In this document: in pieces, positions 1-9,900 of the stretch
Numbering within the stretch: position 1 is the stretch's first letter
How the letters are laid out: every line of letters begins with the position of its first letter
Origin: Okeania sp. SIO2B3
GTDB lineage: Bacteria > Cyanobacteriota > Cyanobacteriia > Cyanobacteriales > Microcoleaceae
DNA: 46,091 bases
Assembly (NCBI RefSeq): GCF_010672525.1
Contig: NZ_JAAHGH010000031.1
Span: forward strand, 22,670 to 68,760
Reading direction: 5' to 3'
Position numbers and translations under genes: made by a program
The notes under the pieces: model-generated
The model's database searches: none
The model's input: the letters and a program-made list of their open reading frames with translations, nothing else
What the model was told of the DNA's origin: nothing

Positions 1-485
1 AAAATCAGGAGAATGGTAGTAGTCAGCTGCGGGTATTGCCAGCACAAAAATTACGGTCTTACCTGAAGCAGAAGTTGCCAGAATATATGGTTCCGCTTAC
101 TTATGTTTTGCTTGAGGATTTACCTTTAACTGCTAATGGTAAAGTTGACCGTAAGGCATTGCCAGTAATCGATTTTGGCAGTCTGTCACAAGATTTTGTG
201 GCTCCGGAAACAGCAACGCAAAAGGAATTAGCACATATATGGGTACAAATTCTGGATCTAGAAAAGGTAGGTATACATGACAACTTCTTTGATTTGGGAG
301 ATTCCTTGATCGCGACTCAAATTGTGTCTCGAATTTGTGATACTTTTGAAGTCGAATTTCCTTTGATAAATTTGTTTGAGTCACCTACTATTCAAGAATT
401 ATCCAACATCATTGATAATATGATTTGGGCAGATTCGGCTACAGTTTCAGGCGATCGCGATATTTTAGAATCAGGAGAAATTTAA
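1..485 (+). CDS. NRPS, C-terminal fragment (end of A domain, PCP)
   Basis: This is the 3' end of a non-ribosomal peptide synthetase gene that starts left of the window. The frame is open back to base 3, so the TTG at 36 is not a real start. It shows the end of an adenylation domain (LPEYMVP, then core A10 NGKVDRKALP) and one peptidyl carrier domain (GIHDNFFDLGDSLIATQIV, whose Ser would carry phosphopantetheine). There is no epimerase or thioesterase after it, so the chain must pass to another protein. The last residues (DRDILESGEI) are acidic and could be the short linear motif that binds a TubC-type docking domain; such a domain opens the next protein. The carrier motif reads LGDSL where LGGDSL or LGGHSL is usual, so one glycine is missing just before the attachment Ser. 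The substrate cannot be read because the A-domain core lies outside the window. Confidence 0.93.
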   Translation, partial: NQENGSSQLRVLPAQKLRSYLKQKLPEYMVPLTYVLLEDLPLTANGKVDRKALPVIDFGSLSQDFVAPETATQKELAHIWVQILDLEKVGIHDNFFDLGDSLIATQIVSRICDTFEVEFPLINLFESPTIQELSNIIDNMIWADSATVSGDRDILESGEI

Positions 486-486
486 T

Positions 487-510
487 GAAGTCAGAAGTCA
501 GAAGTCAGAA
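487..510. repeat. Short tandem heptamer repeat (AGTCAGA)
   Basis: About three copies of AGTCAGA directly follow the stop of the upstream NRPS gene. Heptanucleotide short tandem repeats of this kind are common in filamentous cyanobacterial intergenic DNA. Similar arrays with other units recur here (740-768, 28089-28140, 39150-39178). Confidence 0.7.
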
Positions 511-612
511 GCGAGTGTGTAATTCTGAGGTTCCCTCAGAATGTAAGACACACTCAAGACAGTCAGAAGTGATTTTTGTAACGGGTATTTGAGCAAGGAT
601 TCAAAAAAAATT

Positions 613-626
613 CGCCTTTTAAGGCG
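613..626. other. Short hairpin (CGCCTT/AAGGCG)
   Basis: CGCCTT-TT-AAGGCG forms a 6-bp stem. Read on the - strand it is followed by GAA and eight Ts, which is terminator-like, but no - strand gene ends here. On the + strand it is followed by GGGTTTT and might weakly terminate the upstream NRPS transcript. Function unknown. Confidence 0.35.
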
Positions 627-664
627 GGGTTTTAGACCCTTATGATTTTGATAACCTAAAGAGG

Positions 665-831
665 TAATATCATGTCCGGTTGAACAGTTATAAATAAATA
701 ATATCATGTCCGGTTGAATAATTAGACTTTGGTGGAAGGAAGGCAGGAGGCAGGAGGCAGGAGGCAGGAGGTTTTCTCAAGAGTGTCACCTTAATTTTAT
801 ACACGCTCCGATGCTACCGGACATGATATAA
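665..831. mobile_element. MITE-like element, family A (TATCATGTCCGG ends)
   Basis: The left end TAATATCATGTCCGGTTGAA occurs twice in direct orientation (665-684 and 699-718). The right end ACCGGACATGATATA (816-830) is its inverse complement. The interior is non-coding and holds four GGCAGGA-type heptamers (about 742-768). Two more elements with the same termini lie at 11594-11727 and 35209-35345. The duplicated left end suggests one element inserted beside or into another, or slipped duplication of the terminus. No transposase is encoded. Confidence 0.65.
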
Positions 832-833
832 CT

Positions 834-874
834 AACCCACCCCTCCCCCTCCCAGGAGGGGCGAGGGGTGGGTT
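834..874. repeat. GC-rich inverted repeat (ACCCACCCCT..AGGGGTGGGT)
   Basis: A palindromic C-run/G-run element centred on CCTCCCAGGAGGGG lies about 60 bp before the next NRPS start. Related hairpins occur at 11830-11858, 22338-22418 and 39240-39325. It could fold strongly in RNA and act as a partial terminator, but it is a dispersed repeat and that role is inferred. Confidence 0.65.
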
Positions 875-936
875 GACTCCTTAGATATGACCTCGAAAAA
901 CTAGATCAATAAACAATTCAATTATTAAAGGTAAAA

Positions 937-3900
937 ATGAATCAAGAAAATAGCAATATACAAACTTTTTTAACTGAACTTCGTAATCTTCAAATCAAAT
1001 TGTGGCTGGAAGGTGAACGTTTACGTTACACTGCACCTCAAGGGACAATGACTCCTGAATTACTACAACAAATTAAGGAGAAAAAGCCAGAGATTATTGA
1101 TTTTCTCAAACAGGTTAGTCGGAAAACAGTAACATCTATTAAACCTGTATCAAGAGAACAAGAATTACCATTGTCATTTGCTCAACAAAGACTGTGGTTT
1201 ATCGAAAAAACCGGGTTAAGTGGTAATGCCTACAATATGCCTTTAACTCTACATTTAGTGGGTAAATTAGACAAAATTGCTTTACAACAAAGTCTCGATC
1301 AAATCATTGCTCGCCATGAAACTCTCAGAACTACTTTTAGTTCTATCAAGGATAAAGCAGTACAAGTAATTAGACCTCCTTTTGCACTTTTACTACCATT
1401 ACAAGACCTCAGTGAGTTAACCCCTTCTCAACAAATTGCACAAATACAACCTTTACTTCAACAAGAAATTGAGCAACCATTCAATATTGAAGTAGAACCA
1501 CCTATAAGGGCAAGACTATTTCAACTAGGAGCTACCGAACACGTACTCTTAATTACATTACATCACATCGCCTCTGACGGTTGGTCTCTGAATGTATTGA
1601 CATCTGAACTATCAGCTAATTACACTTCAGCAGTAACTAAAAAACCATCCCCTCTGTCACAACTCCCCATACAATATGCTGATTTTGCGGTCTGGCAGCG
1701 GAATTATTTACAAGGTCAGACTCTGGAAACACAAATAGACTACTGGAAACAAAAGCTCAAAGAAATACCTCAACTGCAACTACCCACAGACTATCCTCGT
1801 CCCGCAGTGGAAAGCTTCAAAGGAGCAGGTTTACCAATAAATTTATCACCATCACTAACCTCAAAATTAAAACAACTGACTCAACAGCAGGGTGTAACTC
1901 TATTTATGACCCTCTTAGCAGGGTTCAAAGTATTACTACATCGGTATAGTGGTCAAGAAAAAATAGCAGTAGGTTCACCCATTGCGAACCGTAACCGCAG
2001 TGAAATAGAAGGGTTAATCGGTTTTTTTGTTAACTCCCTAGTTATGTATACAGACTTGGAGGGAGAACCAAGTTTTATAGAAGTTATCAAAAGAGTGCGG
2101 CAGACAGCTTTAGAAGCTTATGCTCACCAAGACTTGCCTTTTGAGAAACTGGTAGAAGAGTTACAACCAGAACGTTCTCTCTCGAAAAATCCTCTATTTC
2201 AGGTATCATTTGCTGTGCAGCAGTCTGGAGTAGGAAAGCCATCCTTTAGCTTACCGAATTTAGACGTGAGTTGGTATCAAGGAACAGGGGGAGAAATGAC
2301 TGTGCGGTTGGATTTGGAATTACACCTGTGGGTAGAGGGAGAAGAAATCAAAGGATTATGTGCTTACAATAGAGATTTATTTGAGGCGGAAACTATTAAC
2401 CGAATGTTGTCACATTATCAAAACTTGTTATCGGCAGCAGTGGAGAACCCAGAGTTACCTATTGGGAAACTGCCTTTGATGAGTCAGACAGAGCAGCAAC
2501 AGTTGTTGGTAGAATGGAATAATACAAAAACAGATTACTCATCGGAAAAATGTATCCATGAATTATTTGAGAGCATTGTAGAAACAACGCCCGATGCAGT
2601 AGCAGTAGCATTTGGAGCAGAAAAGCTCACTTATTCTCAGTTGAATAGGAAAGCTAACAAACTAGCTCATTATTTGCAAAAGTTGGGCGTAGGCCCAGAA
2701 GTGCTAGTGGGTATCTGTGTCGAGCGTTCGGTGGAGATGATAATCGGTATACTCTCCATACTCAAAGCCGGAGGAGCTTATGTGCCATTAGATCCAAGTT
2801 ATCCACAATTGCGCCTCAATTATATGATTGAAGACGCACAACTGTCTGTATTGCTAACTCAACAACAATGGCTAAATTATTTGCCAGATACCATAGAATC
2901 TGTCATTTGTCTAGATACAGATTGGGAAATGATTAGTCAAGAAAGCACTGAAAATTTAGGAACTCTGGTAACAGTCGATCGGTTTGCTTACGTCATTTAT
3001 ACTTCAGGTTCTACAGGTCAACCAAAGGGAGTAACCATTCCCCATCAAGGATTATTAAATCTAGTTTTCTGGCATCAACGTACTTTTGAAGTATCTCCAT
3101 CAGATAGAGCATCTCAAATAGCTGGAGTAGGTTTTGATGCTTCTGTATGGGAAATCTGGCCTTACTTAAGTGCTGGTGCTAGTTTACACTTGATCGACTC
3201 TGAAACTCGTCTTTCAGCAGAAGAACTTAGAGATTGGCTAATTTCAGAAAAAATCAGTATTAGTTTCGTACCAACCCCTCTATTAGAAAACTTGTATGTC
3301 CTGGAATGGCCGGCAAACATCCCATTGAGAACTGTGTTAACAGGTGGGGATAAGCTTCATCATCGTCCACCTGCTTCCTTACCTTTTCGTGTAGTTAATA
3401 ACTACGGCCCGACAGAGAATACAGTTGTTACTACTTCGGTATGGGTATCTCCCGATCCACTTAGTAAATTATCACCTCCTATCGGTAAACCCATATCTAA
3501 TACCCAAGTATATATTCTAGATTCATGTTTACAACCAGTACCTGTAGGAGTGCCAGGAGAACTACATATTGCTGGAGATGGACTAGCAACAGGCTACTAT
3601 AATCGCCCCGAACTCACAACAGCTAAATTTATTTCTAATCCCTTCGATCGCTCAAAAGTTACAAAATTATATAAGACAGGAGATTTAGTACGTTATTTAT
3701 CTGATGGAAATATCGAATTTCTCGGTCGCATTGACCAGCAAGTAAAAATTCGTGGATTCCGTATTGAAATAGGGGAAGTTGAAGCGACTCTCAGTCAAAA
3801 TCCCACGGTTAAAGAAACAGTAGTCGTAGCTAGGGAAGACAACCCTGGGGACAAACGTTTAGTAGCATATATAGTGCCGGAAAACGAAACTACTACTGCT

Positions 3901-6900
3901 AACCTAGAATTATCAGATACTCAACTTAAAAGTTGGCAAGAAATATTCAACCAGCAAGTCTACTCTCAACTTACTCAAATCACCGATCCTCTGTTTAATA
4001 GCGAAGGTTGGTTAAGCCACTATGATAACCAACCCATACCAGAAGTTCAAATGCGAGTTTGGGCTAAAGATATTGTCAGCCAAGTATTAGCCAACAAACC
4101 TCAGAGGGTATGGGAAGTAGGATGCGGCACCGGAATGCTACTATTCCAAATTGCACCCCACGCGGAAGTTTATTATGGTACAGATATTTCTAATGTGTCT
4201 CTGGAGTATATTCAAAAACAAATAGCACAACATCCAGATAAATATGCTCATGTAACTCTGGCTCAGAAAGAAGCACAAGATATGGCAGATGTTAGTGACA
4301 ATAGCTTTGATGTAGTGCTTCTGAGTTCTATTGTTCAGTATTTCCCCAGTACAGATTATCTGTTGGAAGTTATAGAAAACAGCATTCGGGTAGTTAAGTC
4401 TGGTGGAGTAATTGTACTCGCAGATATTCGTAGTCTGCCACTAATGAAAGCATTTCATAGTTCAGTGGAACTCTATAAAGCTACCCCATCTCTGTCAGCG
4501 AACCAACTAAAAGAACGCATAGACAGACTTATCCAGCAGGAAAATGAATTGTTTGTATCGCCGGAATTTTTTGTCGCCCTCAAAGAGAAATATCCAGAAA
4601 TTACTCATGTACAAATACGTTTACAGAGAGGCAGTGAACTTAATGAACTTAATAAATATCGCTATAGTGTGTTCTTACACATTCAATCGCAAAATAAATC
4701 GGCGATCGCTACACAAATCTCGGAAAAAACTGGTATGTCAACAGGGGAAATTGAGACATATCTGAGAGAAAAGCAACCAGAATCGATCTGTTTTAGTAGT
4801 CTAGTTAATAGTAGGGTAGCTGCTGACATGAGTACAGTAGAATTACTCTCACAACCAGATTTAAAACTGAACGTGCAACAGTTTAGACAAAAATTACACC
4901 AACAGCAAATTGAGACAGTAGATCCGGAACAACTACATCAACTAAGCACTAAACTGGGGTATAAACTAGAGTTATGTTGGTCGCCCGAGGGTAAAATAGG
5001 AGATTTTGATGCAGTGTTCGTGCGCGATGAGTTAGCAGCAGAAGCAATAGTGTTAACACCATTAACTCAACAATTGATCGCAGAAACTAACTGGCATCGT
5101 TACGGCAATAATCCCTTGCAGACTCAGACTGTGAAACAACTCATACCAGAATGGAGAGAATATCTGGAACAGAGGTTGCCAGATTATATGGTGCCTTCTG
5201 CATTTGTAGTCTTGGCACAACTACCACTGACTCCCAATGGCAAAATCGACCGCAAAGCATTGCCAGCACAAGATAACACCAGTACCATCTCCACAGATTT
5301 TGTCGCACCTCAGACTCCTACTCAAGAATCTTTAGCTCAGATTTGGCAACAGGTATTAGGGTTAGAACAGATAGGTATTCATGACAATTTCTTTGAAATA
5401 GGTGGAGACTCAATTATTAGCATTCAAATAGTAGCTCTGGCTCAAAAAGCCGGAATAAAACTGACAACCAAACAGCTATTCCAAAATCAAACCATCGCCG
5501 AACAAGCAGCAGTAGCAGGTACGATCGATATTGTTCAACATCAACAGGGTTTAGTCACAGGAGAAATACCTCTAATTCCTATTCAGCATTGGTTTTTTGA
5601 GCAAAATCTTGCTGAAATGCACCACTTCAACCAATCTTTCATGTTGTCAGTTTCACCCCAACTCGATCCCGAGCTACTATCAACAGCAGTAGGAAAAATT
5701 CTAGAGCATCACGATGTTTTGCGTCTGCGCTTCCATAAAACCTCCAAATCTTGGCAGCAAATCAATTATGGTAAACCTGAAAGTATTCCATTTCAGGTGG
5801 TAGACTTATCAAAACTATCAACGCCAGAACAATTCAACCTGTTAGGGCAAACCGCAATAGAACAACAGGCAAGTTTAGACCTCAACAATGGTCCTTTAAT
5901 TAAAGTAATATTGTTTAAGTTGGGTAGCCAAACTCCAGGACGTTTACTAATTATCGTTCATCATTTAGCAGTCGATGGTGTTTCGTGGCGCATTTTGTTG
6001 GAAGACTTATTTGAGGTATACCAACAACTGGAGCAGAAACAAACCGTACAACTGCCAGGAAAAACAACAGCGTTTCAAGACTGGGCGGTTCGTTTGCTGG
6101 AGTACGGACAATCTCAGGAACTCCAAGCACAACTTGATTATTGGTTAAATCAACCTTGGGATAATGTAGTTTCCTTACCTGTAGATAATGCAGACAAAAA
6201 GGCAGATAACATTGTAGGCAATGCAGTTAATATTAGCAAATCATTAACTAAAGAGCAAACAACAGCTTTACTACAGGAAGTTCCCTCAACTTACAATACT
6301 CAAATCAATGATGTATTACTTACTGCCTTAGTTATAAGTTTAGCCGACTGGATGGGAACTAAAACAGTGTCGATCAACTTAGAGGGACACGGACGAGAAG
6401 AGTTGTTTCCAGAGGTAGATTTATCTCGGACAGTAGGTTGGTTTACCAGTATATTTCCAGTGCAACTGCAACTTTCATCAGCAGATATAGGAGAAGCACT
6501 CAAATCAGTCAAAGAACAATTAAGAAGGATTCCCGATCGCGGCATTGGCTATGGTATTTTGCGGTACATGAGTCAGGATGAAAAAATCCGCACTCAGTTA
6601 GCAGCATTACCCCACCCTGAAATTAGTTTTAACTATCTGGGGCAGTTTAATAACGATCGATTCCAACAGTTGAGTTGGCAAGGAACAGAAGAGTCGGCAG
6701 GAGCAAATCAAAGTCCTCAAGGAAATCGTGCCCATTTATTAGATATTAATGCTTTAATTGTCGAAGGTGAGTTACAAATTATCTGGACTTACAATAATTC
6801 CATTCATCAAGATGCAACTATTACTAATCTGCTAGAAAAGTATACAGAGGCTCTGCAAAATATAATTGTTCACTGTCAGTCTTCCCTCACGGGAGGATTT

Positions 6901-9900
6901 ACCCCTTCCGACTTTTCAGCAGTCGATCTGACTCAACCAGAGCTTGACAAGATAGTTGCCAAAATTAACAGCAAGAATATTGAATCGATCTACTCCCTTT
7001 CTCCAGGGCAAAAGGGGATACTATTTCACACTCTTTATGCTCCCGATACAGGAGTGTACATCGAGCAAATGTTAATCGGGTTTTCTGGAGAAGTGAATGT
7101 AGAAGCATTCAAACAAGCTTGGCAACAAGTAGTGCAGCGACATGGAGTTTTGCGTACTTTGTTTGTTTGGCAAGGTATTCGACAACCTTTGCAGGTAGTG
7201 CAAAAACAGGTTGAGTTGCCTTGGAGCTATCTAGATTGGCAAAACCTACCCTCCACAGAGCAAGAGCAAAACCTGGAAATGTTATTGAAAGCAGACCGTC
7301 AGCAAGGCTTTCAACTGGATCTGCCACCTCTAATGCGATTTACATTCATTCGGTTGAGCAATCTCAATTATAAGTTGCTCTGGAGCATAAACCATACCAT
7401 AATAGATGGTTGGTGCTGGCCGATAATTTTTAAAGATTTTCTCAGCTACTACCAATCTGATAACCAAGCTCAGAGTATTAATTTACCCCCTGTGCGCCCC
7501 TATCAAGATTATATTGCTTGGCTACAGCAACAAAACTCCAAGAATGCAGAAGAGTTTTGGCGAGAAAGTTTGCGAGGGTTTACAGAAGCTACACCATTAG
7601 CAGTAGAGCGATCGCCCAGACAGAGTTTATCACAACAATCTTCATCTTACAAAGAACAAAAACTGAGTCTAGGCACAACAACTACTCAACTCCTCCAATC
7701 ATTAGCTCGGCAGAATCGTCTGACAATGGCCACTCTAGTGCAAGGAGCTTGGGCTTTATTACTCAGTCGCTATAGTAACACATCAGATGTCCTTTTTGGG
7801 TTAACTGTTTCTGGTCGTCCAGCCAATTTGGTGGGAGTAGAAAATATGGTAGGAATGTTTATCAATACCTTGCCACTACGGGTGCAAGTACCAGCACAGA
7901 CAAAACTGATCGCCTGGTTACAGCAGTTAAACCAAAAACAGTTAGAGTTACAAGAATATTCTTACACTCCCTTAGTTGAAATTCAACGGTTGAGTGACAT
8001 TCCCGCTGGAGTTGCTCTATTTGATAGCATTTTAGCTTTTGAAAACTATCCCATAGATAGCTCTGGAGTACAGTCTAATTCTCCTCTACAGATAACAGGA
8101 TTAGAACCTTTTACAGAAACTCACTACCCCCTAACAGTAACATCAGTAGTAATGAATGCAGATTTACTGTTGAAGATTAGTTATGATACCAGTCGTTTTG
8201 CAACTGATACTATTGAGCGGATGTTAGGCCATCTCAAAACTTTGTTGACAGCAATGGTAACGACCCCAGATGTGGAGTTAGCTCAATTACCGCTGTTAAC
8301 AGAAGCAGAGCAACAGCAGTTGTTGGTAGAATGGAATCAAACAACAATAAATCCTTCAAATGATTCTAAGTGCATCCATCAGTTATTTGAGGAACAAGTG
8401 GAACGAACTCCCGATGCAATAGCAGTAGTATTTGAGGAACAAAAGCTAACTTACTTTGAGTTAAATAGTAAAGCAAATCAACTAGCTTGTTATCTGCAAA
8501 CCCTTGGTGTTCAATCAGATATGCCAGTTGGCCTTTGTGTAGAGCGGTCATTAGAAATGCTGATTGGCATTCTTGGTATTCTCAAAGCTGGAGGAGGCTA
8601 TGTTCCCATAGACCCCAACTATCCGGTAGAACGCATTGCATACATGATTGCTGATGCTGCTGTGCCAGTACTCCTGACGCAACAAAAATTAGTAGAAAAA
8701 TTACCAAGTCACGAGGCACAAATAATTTGTTTAGATGCCGCTTGGTCGGAAATTGCTCAAAATAATCCAGCTAATCTTCATAGTAACGTACAACCCCATC
8801 ATCTATCCTATATCATTTATACCTCTGGCTCCACAGGTCAACCTAAAGGGGTAATGATTCAACATGAAAATGTTACTCATCTATTTTCGGCAACGGAAAG
8901 TTGGTGTTCATTTAATTCTCAAGATGTCTGGACTCTGTTCCACTCCTTCGCTTTTGATTTCTCCGTTTGGGAAATCTGGGGACCATTATTGTATGGTGGA
9001 CGATTAGTTATCGTACCTTACTGGATTAGCCGTTCCCCTGATGCTTTCTATGAGTTACTTTGCCAAGAAAAAGTCACCATACTCAACCAAACACCTTCTG
9101 CTTTTGAGCAACTGATTTATATTGAGCAAAATTTGATTAAGTCAAGTAATCTTTCATTGCGACTGGTCATATTTGGCGGAGAAGCTTTAGACTTTCACAG
9201 TCTGCAACCCTGGTTTGAAAGCCACGGGGATCTTTCACCCCAGTTAGTTAATATGTATGGGATTACGGAAACAACAGTACACGTCACCCACTACCCTATT
9301 ACTTTGGCAAAACTTCAGGAGAACAAAGGCAGTGTCATTGGTCGCCCCATTGACAATATGCAAGCTTATGTGTTAGATCGGAACAGTCAGCTAATGCCAG
9401 TGGGCGTTCCTGGAGAGTTGTACATTGGTGGTGGTGGTGTGGCCAGGGGTTATCTGAATCGCCCTACACTCACTCAAGAAAAATTCATTCCTCATTTATT
9501 TAGTCAGCAACCAAATGCTCGCCTCTATAGGACGGGAGACTTAGCACGTTATTTACCAGATGGGAATATTGAATTTTTAGGTCGCATCGATCATCAAGTG
9601 AAGATTCGGGGTTTCCGCATTGAAACAGGAGAAATTGAAGCAACATTGGCTCAACATCCTCTAGTCAAACAAGTGGTTGTCGTTGCCCAAGAATATGAAA
9701 TCGGTAAAAAACAACTGGTGGCTTATATTGTTAGTGAGGATCTAACTTTCAATTCCCAAGAAATGCGTCAATTTTTACAAGAGCAAGTACCAGATTATAT
9801 GGTGCCATCAGCTTTTGTCAGGTTAGATGCTATACCTCTGACTCCTAATGGTAAAGTAGACCGCAAAGCTTTACCGCAACCAGACCGAAATTTGATGCAG

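Noticed and set aside
36-485. Independent small NRPS protein starting at TTG 36
   Set aside because: The frame is open to the window edge and begins inside an A domain, so it is the end of a longer gene.
613-635. Terminator of the upstream NRPS gene
   Set aside because: The T run lies on the wrong side for the + strand; only the - strand reading is terminator-like and no gene ends there.
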